In this document: one piece after another, positions 48,069 through 57,841 of the stretch
Layout of the letters: the number at the start of each line of letters is the position of its first letter
How positions within the stretch are numbered: position 1 is the first letter of the stretch
NCBI RefSeq assembly: GCF_024339125.1
Contig: NZ_CP101417.1
Coordinates: 4,289,001 to 4,353,000 of the forward strand
Source: Xanthomonas hortorum
Lineage (GTDB): Bacteria > Pseudomonadota > Gammaproteobacteria > Xanthomonadales > Xanthomonadaceae
Direction of reading: 5' to 3'
Length of the DNA stretch: 64,000 nt
Translations under genes and position numbers: made by a program
The notes under the pieces: generated by a model
Databases searched by the model: none
Told to the model about the DNA's origin: nothing
What the model saw: only the letters and a program-made list of their open reading frames with translations

Positions 48069-48364
48069 GGCAGCACCCGCCGGAACGGGCGGACCTCGGT
48101 GCGCACATACACGCCCGCCGCCACATACGGATCCGCATCGGCCCAGACGCGCGCCTGTTCCAGCGATTCGAATTCGGCAATGACCACGCTGCCGCTGAAA
48201 CCGGCCGGACCCGGATCCTCGGCATCGATGGCCGGGCATGGGCCCGCCACCAGCAAGCGGCCGGACGCCGCAAGCGCCTGCAAACGTGCCAGATGCGCCG
48301 GTCGCGCCTGCTGCCGCGCGGCCAGCGCCTCGGCCTGGTCATACCCTTCGATTACGTACCACAC
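48065..48364 (-). CDS. YciI family protein
   Basis: A 99-residue ferredoxin-like-fold protein. It starts at a GTG (48364) as [20 protein letters not shown] and contains [40 protein letters not shown] and the conserved FR near the end. GAGG lies 6 bases before the GTG. The function of YciI proteins is not firmly established; some relatives cleave C-Cl bonds. It is coupled to the BolA gene by overlap. Confidence 0.88.
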   Translation of the reverse strand: MWYVIEGYDQAEALAARQQARPAHLARLQALAASGRLLVAGPCPAIDAEDPGPAGFSGSVVIAEFESLEQARVWADADPYVAAGVYVRTEVRPFRRVLP

Positions 48365-48733
48365 ACGCCACCTCGCCAAAGACTTGAAGATCACTGCCGG
48401 AGATTCTAGCCGTGTCAGCGCTGGACACCGCCCCCGCGCACGCATTACCCTTGGCACCACTGCACACGCAACCGGACACAGCGGCCCGTCGGCCCAGGCC
48501 CCACGCCTCACTCGACGACCGATTCGCTGCCTACCACCGGCCCCGTGTAGACGACCTCCTCGCTGTTCCGTCGCCGCATGCCACGTGGCGTCTGTTTTTA
48601 TGTGGATTGGCGTATGTGGATTTATGGGATCGTGCCGGCACAGGCGCGACATTAGATTGCAATTACTCAAGGCAAAGCCCTGCAGGCGCGGCTCAGACCG
48701 CGGCCGGCGACCGTAACACCCGATGTCGACCTG
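48365..48733. other. Divergent region upstream of scpA
   Basis: A 369-base spacer. It contains an AT-rich patch with the 10-base direct repeat TATGTGGATT at 48599-48608 and 48613-48622 (14-base period), a plausible promoter area for scpA. A GTG-started frame from 48412 has no recognisable protein features and runs into scpA in another frame, so no gene is called. Confidence 0.4.
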
Positions 48734-49639
48734 ATGAATTCCGAACTCGCGCACGACGCGAATCCGCCAGCCACAAGCGCGCCGCCACAGCAGCAGGAAA
48801 TGCCGCTGGCGGTGGTGCATGGGCAACCGGTGCTGCAGATCCCGCAGGATCTGTATATTCCGCCGGACGCGCTGGAAGTCATCCTGGATGCCTTCGAAGG
48901 CCCGCTGGATCTACTGCTGTATCTGATCCGCCGCCAGAATCTGGACATTCTGGATATCCCCGTCGCCGAGATCACCCGGCAGTACGTGGACTACATCAAT
49001 GTGATGCAGGAGCTGCGCTTCGAACTGGCGGCCGAATATCTGGTGATGGCCGCGATCCTGGCCGAGATCAAATCGCGCATGCTGTTACCGCGCCCGCCCA
49101 GCCAGGAAGGCGAAGAAAACGACCCGCGTGCCGAGTTGGTACGCCGGTTGCAGGAATACGAACGCTTCAAACAGGCCGCCGAGGATCTGGACACCCTGCC
49201 CCGCATGGGCCGCGACAGCGCGCCGGTACAGGCGCATCTGCCCGAGCGCGCAGCGGTCAAGCTGCCGCCGCCGGTGGAACTGAAAGAAATGCTGATGGCG
49301 CTGTACGACGTGCTCAAGCGCGCCGAGCTGTTCACCGGCCATGCGATCAAGCGCGAGGCGCTGAGTGTGCGCCAGCGCATGGGCGACGTGCTGAGCCGTC
49401 TGGACGATGGCAAGTTTTACCGTTTCGAATCGCTGTTCACTGCCGAAGAAGGCAAGCTCGGCGTACTGGTCACCTTTTTGGCGCTGCTCGAATTGGCCAA
49501 GGAGCAGTTGCTGGACATCGTGCAGGAAGCGCCGCTGGCGCCGATCTACGTGAAGTCGCTGGCGTTGGGCAATACCAATGCGCCGTTGCAATTCTCCAGC
49601 GAATTCGACGACAGCGATGCCGCCAACGAACCTATCTGA
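48734..49639 (+). CDS. scpA: Segregation and condensation protein A
   Basis: A 301-residue kleisin subunit of the SMC-ScpAB condensin, bridging SMC heads during chromosome segregation. After a ~45-residue low-complexity N-terminus comes the family start [20 protein letters not shown]. Next are [20 protein letters not shown] and [20 protein letters not shown]. The C-terminal winged-helix segment includes [20 protein letters not shown]. It lies 13 bases upstream of scpB. Confidence 0.96.
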   Translation: MNSELAHDANPPATSAPPQQQEMPLAVVHGQPVLQIPQDLYIPPDALEVILDAFEGPLDLLLYLIRRQNLDILDIPVAEITRQYVDYINVMQELRFELAAEYLVMAAILAEIKSRMLLPRPPSQEGEENDPRAELVRRLQEYERFKQAAEDLDTLPRMGRDSAPVQAHLPERAAVKLPPPVELKEMLMALYDVLKRAELFTGHAIKREALSVRQRMGDVLSRLDDGKFYRFESLFTAEEGKLGVLVTFLALLELAKEQLLDIVQEAPLAPIYVKSLALGNTNAPLQFSSEFDDSDAANEPI

Positions 49640-49652
49640 AGCCGATCACCGA

Positions 49653-50615
49653 ATGGATCAAGCGTTGATCACCCGCATTATCGAAGCCGCCCTGTTGGCG
49701 AGCAGCCAGCCGCTGACGCTGGCGCAGCTGCAGGGGCTGTTTCCGGAAGAAGAACCGGCGCCGCCCGGCAGCGTCGAGCGCGCGCTTGAACTGTTGCGCG
49801 AGGGCTGCGCCGACCGCGGCGTGGAACTGGTCGAGGTGGCCTCTGGCTTCCGCTTCCAGGTCAAGGCCGACGTGCATGGCTGGGTTGCCCGGCTGTGGAC
49901 CGAACGCCGCACCAAGTACACCCGCGCCACGCTGGAAACCCTGGCGCTGATCGCCTACCGCCAACCGATCACCCGCGGCGAGATCGAGCAGGTGCGCGGC
50001 GTGGCGGTCAGCAGCAACATCATCCAGGCCCTGGAAGAACGCGAATGGATCCGCGTGGTGGGTCACCGCGACGTGCCCGGCAAGCCGGCCCTGTTCGGTA
50101 CCACCAAGGGGTTTCTGGACTACTTCGGACTCAAGCGATTGGACGAGCTGCCGCCATTGTCTGAGTTGAAGGACATCGCCGAGCTGGAACCGCAGCTGCC
50201 GCTGGACCGCGATGGTCAGCTGGATGGCGCAGTGCCGGCATCGGTGGCGATGGATGCAGCACTGGGTGAGACGCATGCCGATGCGGCAGACGCGGACTCT
50301 GATGGCGACACCACCGATACCGAATTGGATGAAGAAACACACGACGCCGGCGATGCAGACAACGCCACCGACGCCGAAGACCCGATCGACGCAACACCGC
50401 AACACTCCGAGCATGCCTCGGCGCAGGACCAGAACACGTTGGACCCAGACGACGCCCGTGAGGGCGCCCCCGACACCGCGCCGGGCACGCGCGCGGATGC
50501 AGTGAACGAAGACGAAGACAACGCCGTCGCGACGACGACCGTGGCTGTTGACGAAGCCGATTCCGACCCAGAGGCCGACCCGCAACGCGTCGGCCGGAGC
50601 CAGACACATGAGTGA
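49653..50615 (+). CDS. scpB: Segregation and condensation protein B with long acidic tail
   Basis: A 320-residue partner of ScpA. The two winged-helix domains cover residues 1-170 (ITRIIEAALLASSQPLTLAQ, TLETLALIAYRQPITRGEIE, VRGVAVSSNIIQALEEREWI, GTTKGFLDYFGLKRLDELPP). Residues about 187-320 are an Asp/Glu/Ala/Thr-rich disordered tail not needed in shorter homologues. The 3' end overlaps rluB by 8 bases. Confidence 0.95.
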   Translation: MDQALITRIIEAALLASSQPLTLAQLQGLFPEEEPAPPGSVERALELLREGCADRGVELVEVASGFRFQVKADVHGWVARLWTERRTKYTRATLETLALIAYRQPITRGEIEQVRGVAVSSNIIQALEEREWIRVVGHRDVPGKPALFGTTKGFLDYFGLKRLDELPPLSELKDIAELEPQLPLDRDGQLDGAVPASVAMDAALGETHADAADADSDGDTTDTELDEETHDAGDADNATDAEDPIDATPQHSEHASAQDQNTLDPDDAREGAPDTAPGTRADAVNEDEDNAVATTTVAVDEADSDPEADPQRVGRSQTHE

Positions 50616-52242
50616 CACCCCCCGCAAGCTGTCGTTGAACAAACTCTCCCTCAAGCGCGACAGCGCGCCCGAAGCGCCCAAGCTGGAAGAGCGCCTGCAC
50701 AAGGTGCTGGCCCAGGCCGGCCTGGGGTCGCGCCGCGCGCTGGAACAGCGCATTGCCGATGGCCTGATCAAGGTCAATGGCGCCGTCGCGCAGACCGGCA
50801 TGTCGGTGCGCAGCGGCGACAAGATCGAACTGGACGGCCGCAGTTTCGTCGCCAGCGCGCTGACCGAGCCCTCGCGCGTGCTGATCTACAACAAGCCCGA
50901 AGGCGAAGTGACCACGCGCGAAGATCCAGAAGGCCGCCCGACCGTGTTCGAGTCGCTGCCGGCACTGAAAGGTTCGCGCTGGATCGCGATCGGCCGCCTG
51001 GACATCAACACCACCGGCCTGCTGCTGCTGACCACCGACGGTGAGCTGGCCAACGCGATGATGCATCCCTCCTACGAAGTCGAACGCGAATACGTGGTTC
51101 GCGTGCGTGCGCCGGAAGGCGAGGACAAGGTCTCCGACGCCATCATCGAGCGCCTGTCGCGCGGCGTGCTGCTGGAAGACGGCGGTGCCAAGTTCGACGA
51201 GATCGAACGTATCGGCGGTACCGACTCGCACGACTGGTTCCGCGTGGTGGTCAAGGAAGGCCGCAACCGCGAAGTGCGCCGCCTGTGGGAGTCGCAAGGC
51301 TGCCAGGTCAGCCGCCTCAAGCGCAGCCGCTACGGCAAGATCTCGCTGCCGCGCGAGTTGCTGCGTGGGCAGTCGGTGGAAGTGGCGCAGGAAAAGGTCG
51401 ACGCCCTGCGCGCCGAACTCAAGCTGGAAGAAGGCGCACCGTCGGCACTGACGCTGCAGCCGGTGATCGGCCAGCGCCGTGCGGCCAAATCCACCGTGCA
51501 CGTCTCGCGCGATGGTCGCAGCAATGCCTACGTCAACGGCCAGACTTCCGGCGCCGACGAAGGCCGCGAGCTGCGGCGTTTCGACAATCCGCGTGACGAT
51601 CGTGGCGGCCGTGGTCGCGGCAAGCCCGGCGGTTTCAAGGGTGGTCTCACTGTCAGCGGCGAAGCGGCCGCGCGGCAGTCGCAGCAGCGCCCGTTCAAGC
51701 CGCGCGCGCCGGGCAAGGGCGACCGCGCGTTGCCGGACGGCAATCCGGCCGCGTTCCGCAGCTGGTATGTGCCCGATGGCGTGAGCACCGGCCCGAGCGG
51801 CCACCGCAACGCCGGCCCCAGCGGTCCCGGCACCGGCCAGGCACGTCCGTACGCCAAGAAGGGTCCGGGCGGTGCGCGTCCGGGTGCAGGCGGTCAGGGC
51901 CAGGGTCAGGGCCGTGGCGGTGCTGGCGGCGGCGGTGGACAAGGCCAGTCGCAGGGTCAAGGCCAGGGTCAGCGCAAGCATCCGTACGGTCACCCGGGCA
52001 ACGCACCGAGCTTCCCGTCCGACCACGCCAACCCGGGTTTCAGCCCGTATGGCGCGGCACGTCCGGCAGCTGGTCGCCCGACCGGCGCACGTGCAGGCGG
52101 CCCCGGCGGCAACCGTGGACCGGGCGGTAATCGCGGTCCCGGTGGTCCGGGCGGCGCTCCACGTGGCCCAGGTGGTCCAGGCGGTCGTCCCCCGGGTGGC
52201 GGCAACCGTCGGCCACCAGGTGGCGGCAATCGCGGTCGCTAA
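50608..52242 (+). CDS. rluB: 23S rRNA pseudouridine synthase B with Gly-rich tail
   Basis: A 544-residue pseudouridine synthase. The S4 RNA-binding domain is KLEERLHKVLAQAGLGSRRA (about 22-41). The RsuA-family catalytic motif is GRLDINTTGLLLLTTDG with the nucleophilic Asp near 132; KEGRNREVRRLWESQGCQVS follows. By family it modifies U2605 of 23S rRNA. Roughly residues 280-544 are Gly/Arg/Pro/Gln-rich repeats with RGG-like character and no fold. E. coli RluB is about 290 residues. The start MSDTPRKLSL at 50608 overlaps scpB. Confidence 0.93.
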   Translation: MSDTPRKLSLNKLSLKRDSAPEAPKLEERLHKVLAQAGLGSRRALEQRIADGLIKVNGAVAQTGMSVRSGDKIELDGRSFVASALTEPSRVLIYNKPEGEVTTREDPEGRPTVFESLPALKGSRWIAIGRLDINTTGLLLLTTDGELANAMMHPSYEVEREYVVRVRAPEGEDKVSDAIIERLSRGVLLEDGGAKFDEIERIGGTDSHDWFRVVVKEGRNREVRRLWESQGCQVSRLKRSRYGKISLPRELLRGQSVEVAQEKVDALRAELKLEEGAPSALTLQPVIGQRRAAKSTVHVSRDGRSNAYVNGQTSGADEGRELRRFDNPRDDRGGRGRGKPGGFKGGLTVSGEAAARQSQQRPFKPRAPGKGDRALPDGNPAAFRSWYVPDGVSTGPSGHRNAGPSGPGTGQARPYAKKGPGGARPGAGGQGQGQGRGGAGGGGGQGQSQGQGQGQRKHPYGHPGNAPSFPSDHANPGFSPYGAARPAAGRPTGARAGGPGGNRGPGGNRGPGGPGGAPRGPGGPGGRPPGGGNRRPPGGGNRGR

Positions 52243-52260
52243 GCTACAAGACGCGCAATA

Positions 52261-52289
52261 AAAAAACGGCCCTGCGAAGGGCCGTTTTT
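52261..52289 (+). terminator. Intrinsic terminator of rluB
   Basis: Stem AAAAACGGCCCT-GCGA-AGGGCCGTTTTT, perfect 12 bp, with A-tract on one side and T-tract on the other, 18 bases after the rluB stop. It could work in both directions. Confidence 0.92.
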
Positions 52290-52435
52290 CGTTTTCGCTT
52301 GGATCATGTCCGCTTGAATCACGCGATACATCGAAGTAAGCGCGAAAATATTAACTGTGGCTCGCACCAGCGAACCGGCACGCGAGGCAGCTTTAGCGCG
52401 GCCAACAAGATGATCTGCGGCTTGGCTACAGGGCC

Positions 52436-52570
52436 CCTTGCCCGCCCACCATCGCGGGACACGCCGCAAGTACGTCCGTGTAGGCTCTTACGCGGCATCC
52501 ATGCTGCGTAAGGTCCCGCGATGGTGGGCGGGCAAGGACCGGTCGAGATGGTCGGTATGCGTAGTTACGA
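52436..52570. repeat. Compound intergenic repeat, copy A (outer arms plus inner hairpin)
   Basis: Outer perfect 25-bp arms begin CCTTGCCCGCCCACCATCGC (52436-52460) and end at 52513-52537. An inner near-palindrome CTTACGCGGCAT-CC-ATGCTGCGTAAG sits just inside the right arm. Sequence similar to copy B continues about 30 bases past the right arm. Copies B (63922-64000) and C (63686-63768) match. It fills most of the 395-base gap between rluB and the next gene. Confidence 0.85.
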
Positions 52571-52637
52571 GCAGTGCGTGTTGCACGGCCGTCCGATGCG
52601 CTTGTTCAGTGCCGTCTTCAGCGCGATCTGCTGCGCC

Positions 52638-53075
52638 TTACTTGCGACGCTCGATCACGAAGTTGCCTACATTGACGCCCAGATCCACGCCCTCGCCCGT
52701 TCCGGCCAAGGCCAGCGAAATGTCGCCCTTGGTGACGACCTGTGCGGTGCTGGATTTGACGATGCCGGCATGCGCTTCGGCCGCCGCGTAGGTGCCGAGC
52801 AGATCATTGAGGCTGTAGGCGCCGCTGAAGGTGCCGCGGCCGCCGGTGATCTTGGACTTGCCAACCGTCAGGCCGCCGCCCTTGCTGGAGATCTTGACCG
52901 GAATCACTGCACCGTTGTCGCAGGTGATGGTGCCGGTGCCGCTGGCGGTCTTGTAGAACACCGACCAGCCTTCCAGATTGAACGACAGTTTGCAGTCGAT
53001 GTTGCCTGCAGCCTGGGCCTGCGGTGCGAGTGCGGCAGCGCCCAGCAGCGCGAAAAGAGAAAGCGACTTGATCAT
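52638..53075 (-). CDS. Secreted protein of unknown function
   Basis: A 145-residue protein with a clean signal peptide (MIKSLSLFALLGAAALAPQA, cleavage after QAA near residue 23). The mature domain is rich in beta strands: NIDCKLSFNLEGWSVFYKTA, TGTITCDNGAVIPVKISSKG, KITGGRGTFSGAYSLNDLLG and GTGEGVDLGVNVGNFVIERR. Two cysteines (CKL, TCD) probably form a disulphide. This looks like a small lipocalin- or jelly-roll-like periplasmic protein, but no family is recognised. It is divergent from the glutaminyl cyclotransferase gene. Confidence 0.75.
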   Translation of the reverse strand: MIKSLSLFALLGAAALAPQAQAAGNIDCKLSFNLEGWSVFYKTASGTGTITCDNGAVIPVKISSKGGGLTVGKSKITGGRGTFSGAYSLNDLLGTYAAAEAHAGIVKSSTAQVVTKGDISLALAGTGEGVDLGVNVGNFVIERRK

Positions 53076-53240
53076 GTGGGCATTCCGGTTGATGAACGTG
53101 GCGCCGAGCCTAGCAGCGCCGGCGTGGCAGTCGCGACAACTTCCGGGCATCGCACAGGCGACCGTTCAGCGAATGTTTGCCGCTGCCGCCAGGCGTGCCT
53201 GGTGGTGCAGAAAGCGCCTTGCACATGGGATGATCGCGGC

Positions 53241-54011
53241 ATGTTGCGTACCGCTCACCTAACAATGTTGACCGCCCTGCTATTGCCGTCTGCGGCCATT
53301 GCCGGCGAGGCCATTCCGACCCAGCGCTACACCGTGGTGAAGACCTATCCGCACGACACCGGCGCGTTCACCGAGGGCCTGTTCTATCTGGACGGATACC
53401 TTTACGAAAGCACCGGGGAACTGGGCCGTTCCAGCGTACGCAAGGTCGAGCTGCACACCGGCCGCGTATTGCAGCAAGCCACGACACCGCCGCCCTACTT
53501 CGGCGAAGGCATCGTGGCCTGGCGCGACAAGCTGATTCAACTGACCTGGCGCAATCAGCAAGGCTTTGTCTACGACCTGGCCACCCTCACGCCGCGTACG
53601 CGTTTTGCGTACTCCGGCGAGGGCTGGGCGCTGACCAGCGATGCCAGCAGCCTGTACATGAGCGATGGCAGCGCCACCATCCGCCGCCTCGATCCGGAGA
53701 CGCTGCAACAGGTTGGCAGCATCAAGGTCACCGCCAGCGGCAGGCCATTGGACAACCTCAACGAGCTGGAATGGGTGAAAGGCGAGTTGTTGGCAAATGT
53801 CTGGCTGACCACGCGCATCGCACGCATCGACCCGGCCAGCGGCAAGGTGGTCGGCTGGATCGATCTGAAGGCACTGGTGCCGGATGACCAGACACTGACG
53901 GATCCGGCCAACGATGTGCTCAACGGCATCGCCTATGACGCCAAGCACGATCGCCTGTTCGTGACCGGCAAGCATTGGCCGAAGCTTTATGAAATTCGGC
54001 TGGCTGAGTAG
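53241..54011 (+). CDS. Glutaminyl-peptide cyclotransferase (plant-type)
   Basis: A 256-residue secreted enzyme with a signal peptide ending ...SAAIAG near residue 22 and a five-bladed propeller of the plant/bacterial glutaminyl cyclase family. It catalyses cyclisation of N-terminal Gln to pyroglutamate. Landmarks are YPHDTGAFTEGLFYLDGYLY, ESTGELGRSSVRKVEL, QLTWRNQQGFVYDL, EGWALTSDASSLYMSDGSAT, LNELEWVKGELLANVWLTTR and LNGIAYDAKHDRLFVTGKHW. An enzyme of this type has been studied from Xanthomonas campestris. It may stabilise exported proteins; targets are unknown. Confidence 0.92.
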   Translation: MLRTAHLTMLTALLLPSAAIAGEAIPTQRYTVVKTYPHDTGAFTEGLFYLDGYLYESTGELGRSSVRKVELHTGRVLQQATTPPPYFGEGIVAWRDKLIQLTWRNQQGFVYDLATLTPRTRFAYSGEGWALTSDASSLYMSDGSATIRRLDPETLQQVGSIKVTASGRPLDNLNELEWVKGELLANVWLTTRIARIDPASGKVVGWIDLKALVPDDQTLTDPANDVLNGIAYDAKHDRLFVTGKHWPKLYEIRLAE

Positions 54012-54012
54012 C

Positions 54013-54127
54013 CGAGATTGGGGATTGGATATTCGGGATTCGGAATTGGCGTAAGCGACATTGGCGCAGGCAGCAGCATGCCCGCTGTTGCGAATCCCTA
54101 ATCCCTAATCCCTAATTCCCAATCCCG
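54013..54127. repeat. Intergenic palindromic repeat, GGGATTCG family, copy 2
   Basis: Left arm 54013-54051 (GATTGGGGATTGGATATTCG...), right arm 54088-54127 (CGAATCCCTAATCCCTAATC...), about 36 bases between. It starts at the glutaminyl cyclotransferase stop and reaches nearly to the omega-amidase stop, so it separates convergent genes. Confidence 0.75.
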
Positions 54128-54142
54128 ACCGCCGACTCCGCC

Positions 54143-54943
54143 CTACTCCGTCAACGAAAACGTATCCGCATCCAGCATCGCAGGGAAGCGCGCGCGATGC
54201 TCGGCCAGCGCCGACGCACTGATGGTGGTGGTGACCACCTGCGGCCGCTCGCGAATTTCCACCTGCGGCTGGCCCAGGAAATCGATCACCGCGCTGTCGC
54301 CGGCGTAGTGCAGCTGATTGCCATCGACGCCGACGCGGTTGACCGCTGCCACAAAGCACAGGTTCTCGATCGCACGTGCGCGCAGCAGCGTCTTCCACGC
54401 GTAGGCGCGCGCAGACGGCCAGTTGGCCACGAACAATTGCAGATCGAAATCCAGCTGGCCCGGCCGCTCGACATCGTAGCGATTGCGGCAGAACACCGGA
54501 AAACGCAGGTCGTAGCAAACCTGTGGATTGATCCGCCAGCCCTTCCATTCCACCGACAGGCGATCACGCCCTGCCGCGTAGCGCAGATGCTCGTTGCCGA
54601 AGCGGAACAGATGGCGCTTGTCGTAGTACTGCAGCGCGCCATCGGGCGTGGCCCATAGCAGGCGGTTGAACACGCCCTGTTCGGTGCGCACCTGCACGCT
54701 GCCGGTGATGGCGGCCCCCAGCGTTGCTGCCTGTGCACAGACCCACGCCACCGTGGGGCCGTCCATGCCTTCCGCCTTGAAGATGGCATCGTTGGAGAAC
54801 CCACTGGTGAAGGTCTCCGGCAGGATCACCAGATCGGTCTGCCCGACCAACGGCTCCAGCAACGCGCCGTAATAGTCGCGATTGCCGGCCGGGTCATGCC
54901 AGCGGGTGTCGCCCTGGACAAGCGAGATGCGGAGGTCGTGCAT
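54143..54943 (-). CDS. Omega-amidase (YafV/Nit2-like carbon-nitrogen hydrolase)
   Basis: A 266-residue nitrilase-superfamily amidase. The triad residues are Glu in [11 protein letters not shown], Lys in [11 protein letters not shown] and Cys in [15 protein letters not shown]. The family hydrolyses 2-oxoglutaramate or 2-oxosuccinamate. The aminotransferase gene lies just upstream on the same strand, fitting a glutamine transaminase/omega-amidase pair. The start [12 protein letters not shown] at 54943 is chosen because the upstream in-frame codons fall in the repeat. Confidence 0.9.
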   Translation of the reverse strand: MHDLRISLVQGDTRWHDPAGNRDYYGALLEPLVGQTDLVILPETFTSGFSNDAIFKAEGMDGPTVAWVCAQAATLGAAITGSVQVRTEQGVFNRLLWATPDGALQYYDKRHLFRFGNEHLRYAAGRDRLSVEWKGWRINPQVCYDLRFPVFCRNRYDVERPGQLDFDLQLFVANWPSARAYAWKTLLRARAIENLCFVAAVNRVGVDGNQLHYAGDSAVIDFLGQPQVEIRERPQVVTTTISASALAEHRARFPAMLDADTFSLTE

Positions 54944-54951
54944 GGTTGAGG

Positions 54952-55089
54952 CTCGGGAATGTAGGATCGGGATTCGGGAATCGGACGGCGAGTTTTCGTG
55001 CGGCTTCATGGCATCAGGCTTTCTGCGGATTCAGATCGAAAAGCGACCAACCGCCTTTTCGATTCCCGAATCCCCATTCCCGAATCCCA
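54952..55089. repeat. Intergenic palindromic repeat, GGGATTCG family, copy 3
   Basis: Left arm 54952-54983 (CGGGAATGTAGGATCGGGAT...), right arm 55059-55089 (TTCCCGAATCCCCATTCC...), about 75 bases between. It fills the gap between the aminotransferase and omega-amidase genes. Confidence 0.75.
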
Positions 55090-55094
55090 GCCCC

Positions 55095-56243
55095 TCAGAG
55101 CTTCTGCAAGCGCTCGATCGCCGCATCCAGCGTCGCATCGTTCTTGGCAAAGCACAGCCGTGCCAGACGCTGGCCGGCGGGCGCGGTTTCATAGAACGGC
55201 GAGAGCGGAATCGCCGCCACGCCCTTCTCCACCGTCAGCCACTTCACGAACTCGGTGTCGGGCAAGTCGCTGATCGCCGAATAATCCACCAGCTGGAAAT
55301 AGCCGCCAGGCACCGGCAGTGGTTTCAGACGTGTGGTCAGCAGCTGTTCGCGGAAACGGTCGCGCTTGGCTTGATAGAACGCGCCAAGTTGCTCGTCGTG
55401 TTCGGGTTCGTCGCGGATCATCGCGGCAAACGCGTGCTGGGCCGGGCCGAAGCTGGTGAAGGTGTTGTACTGGTGCACCTTGCGGAATTCGGCGCTCAGT
55501 GCGGGCGGTGCGATGGCGTAGCCGATCTTCCAGCCGGTGCAGTGATAGGTCTTGCCGAAGCTGGAAATCACGAATGCGCGCTCGCGCAACTCCGGCCAGC
55601 GCAGCACCGACTTGTGACGGCGGCCGTCGAACACGATGTGTTCGTAGACCTCGTCAGAGAGCAGGAAGATGTCGGTGCCGCGCAGCAGTTCGGTCAGCGC
55701 CTGCATGTCGTCGGCAGACAGCATCGCGCCGGACGGATTGTGCGGCGAGTTGATCATCAGCAGGCGCGTCTTCGGCGTGATCGCCGCGCGCAAGGCATCC
55801 CAATCGACCGCGAAGGTCTGCGGGTGCAGCGCCACGTGCACCGCGCGCGCGCCGGCCAGATCGATCGCCGGCTCGTAACAGTCGTAGGCCGGGTCCAGCA
55901 CGATGACCTCCTCGCCTGCGCGCACGACCGCGTGGATGGCGTTGAAGATCGCCTCGGTGGCTCCGCTGGTGACGGTGATCTCGCTGTCGGCATCGACCTG
56001 CGCGCCATAGCAGCGCTGCGCCTTGCCGGCGATGGCCTGGCGCAAGGCCGCCACGCCGGTCATCGGCGGGTACTGGTTGTGGCCGGCCGCCATGGCCTTG
56101 GTCAGTTCATCGATCAGCCGCGACGGCACCGCGAAATCAGGAAAACCCTGGCCCAGATTCACCGCGCCGTGCTCGGCCGCCAGCTGCGACATGACGGTGA
56201 AGATGGTGGTGCCCACCTTGGGCAGCTTGGTCGTGAGGGGCAT
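55095..56243 (-). CDS. Methionine/glutamine aminotransferase (PLP fold type I, YbdL-like)
   Basis: A 382-residue class I/II aminotransferase. Substrate-end motifs are [16 protein letters not shown] and [23 protein letters not shown] contacts are [58 protein letters not shown] and the Schiff-base Lys in [20 protein letters not shown]. It transaminates methionine, glutamine or kynurenine with 2-oxo acids. The ATG at 56243 gives [20 protein letters not shown], the family N-terminus. Located upstream of the omega-amidase gene. Confidence 0.92.
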   Translation of the reverse strand: MPLTTKLPKVGTTIFTVMSQLAAEHGAVNLGQGFPDFAVPSRLIDELTKAMAAGHNQYPPMTGVAALRQAIAGKAQRCYGAQVDADSEITVTSGATEAIFNAIHAVVRAGEEVIVLDPAYDCYEPAIDLAGARAVHVALHPQTFAVDWDALRAAITPKTRLLMINSPHNPSGAMLSADDMQALTELLRGTDIFLLSDEVYEHIVFDGRRHKSVLRWPELRERAFVISSFGKTYHCTGWKIGYAIAPPALSAEFRKVHQYNTFTSFGPAQHAFAAMIRDEPEHDEQLGAFYQAKRDRFREQLLTTRLKPLPVPGGYFQLVDYSAISDLPDTEFVKWLTVEKGVAAIPLSPFYETAPAGQRLARLCFAKNDATLDAAIERLQKL

Positions 56244-56459
56244 CGTGCCGGTCCGGACAAGAAACGGGGGGACCGCGAGTGTACGCAAAGCCGCCAGGTG
56301 GTTGCGCCCGGCCGGTGCAAAACAGCGTTCCCGGACACATCACGCCGCCCCACTCGCCCCCGGCACCGGGCCATCGTCGCTACAATGCGCGCCCAGTCTG
56401 GAGCGTGCCATGCCCAGGCCCTTCCCCATGCCGTCCTGCGACGGGAGCCCGCTGCGCCG

Positions 56460-57104
56460 ATGATCGAACCGCTGCACACTGCGCCACCGCTGCTGGCCGC
56501 GCGCGCCCTGGCCTTCAGCCGCAACGAGGAGCCGGTGTTCGGCCCGCTGGATTTCCATGTCGATGCCGGCGAGGCCTTGCTGGTGCAGGGTGACAACGGC
56601 GCCGGCAAGACCACGCTGTTGCGGGTGCTGGCCGGGCTGCTGCATGTGGAGCGTGGGCAGATCCTGATCGACGGCAAGACTGCGCGGCGTGGCGACCGCA
56701 GCCGCTTCATGGCTTATCTGGGCCACCTGCCGGGCCTGAAGGCCGACCTCAGCACGCTGGAGAACCTGCATTTTCTGTGCGGTTTGCATGGCCGCCGCGC
56801 CAAGCAGATGCCCGGCAGTGCGCTGGCCATCGTCGGCCTGGCCGGTTACGAAGATGCACTGGTGCGGCAATTGTCGGCCGGCCAACGCAAGCGCCTGGCA
56901 TTGGCGCGGCTGTGGCTGTCGCCGGCCCCGCTGTGGCTGCTGGACGAGCCCTACGCCAACCTGGATCTGGACGGCATCACCCTGGTCAACCGGATGATCT
57001 CCGCGCATCTGCGCGGCGGTGGCGCGGCGTTGGTCACCACCCACGGCGCCTATGCGGCGCCGCCGGTGCGCACGCGCATGCTCACGCTGGAGGCGGCGGT
57101 ATGA
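56460..57104 (+). CDS. ccmA: Cytochrome c biogenesis ATP-binding protein CcmA
   Basis: A 214-residue ABC ATPase of the System I cytochrome c maturation pathway. It releases holo-CcmE with CcmB. Walker A is [16 protein letters not shown], the signature [16 protein letters not shown] and Walker [13 protein letters not shown]. Its size is that of other CcmA proteins. It starts at ATG 56460 and overlaps ccmB by 4 bases. Confidence 0.96.
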   Translation: MIEPLHTAPPLLAARALAFSRNEEPVFGPLDFHVDAGEALLVQGDNGAGKTTLLRVLAGLLHVERGQILIDGKTARRGDRSRFMAYLGHLPGLKADLSTLENLHFLCGLHGRRAKQMPGSALAIVGLAGYEDALVRQLSAGQRKRLALARLWLSPAPLWLLDEPYANLDLDGITLVNRMISAHLRGGGAALVTTHGAYAAPPVRTRMLTLEAAV

Positions 57105-57796
57105 GCCTGCATTCGCCGCAACCCTCGCTGTGGCAGGCCGCACGCGCCCTGCTCAGCCGCGATCTGCAATTGCTGTGGCGGCGCCGCAGCGATGCGCTGC
57201 AGCCGGCCCTGTTCGCCCTGCTGATCGTGGTGTTGTTCGCGCTGGGCCTGGGCGGACGCCCCGACCTGCTGGCGCAGGCCGCGCCGGCAGTGCTGTGGTT
57301 GTCGGTACTGCTGGCCGGCTTACTGTCGCTGGATGCGTTGTTCCGCAGCGATGTGGAAGACGGCTCGATGGAGCAATGGCTGCTGGCGCCGGTGCCGTTG
57401 GCTTGGCTGATCGCGGTACGCGTGCTGCTGCACTGGGCGACCAGCGCGTTGCCGCTGATTGCGGTGACGCCGCTGCTGGGCGAATTGCTGCACCTGCCAC
57501 ATGACCAACTCCCTGTGTTGCTGGCATCGTTGGCGCTGGGAACACCGCTTTTAAGTCTGCTCGGCGCCGTGGTTGCAGCGCTGACGGTGACGATGAAACG
57601 CTCTGGTATTCTCGTGGCGTTGCTGGCGTTGCCGTTGTATGTGCCGGTGCTGGTGTTCGGTGCCGGCAGTGTTGCGGCAAGTGGACAAGGACAGGATGCG
57701 GTGGGTGCGTTGTTGTTGTTGGGCGCCGGCTTGGTGATTGGCGTGGTCCTGGCACCGCTGGCTGCGGCTGCCGCGATCCGTATTTCGCTGAGCTGA
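57101..57796 (+). CDS. ccmB: Heme exporter protein CcmB
   Basis: A 231-residue protein with six membrane helices. [20 protein letters not shown] starts it; then [40 protein letters not shown] and [20 protein letters not shown] follow. It pairs with CcmA. The ATG overlaps the ccmA stop. Confidence 0.95.
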   Translation: MSLHSPQPSLWQAARALLSRDLQLLWRRRSDALQPALFALLIVVLFALGLGGRPDLLAQAAPAVLWLSVLLAGLLSLDALFRSDVEDGSMEQWLLAPVPLAWLIAVRVLLHWATSALPLIAVTPLLGELLHLPHDQLPVLLASLALGTPLLSLLGAVVAALTVTMKRSGILVALLALPLYVPVLVFGAGSVAASGQGQDAVGALLLLGAGLVIGVVLAPLAAAAAIRISLS

Positions 57797-57841
57797 GTGT
57801 GTGATCGATGCGGTGGTGATGAGGCGCACAGCGCCGAGCGC

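Noticed and set aside
48412-48733. GTG-started frame upstream of scpA
   Set aside because: No conserved features, Pro/Ala-rich, and it continues into scpA out of frame. A promoter region is more likely.
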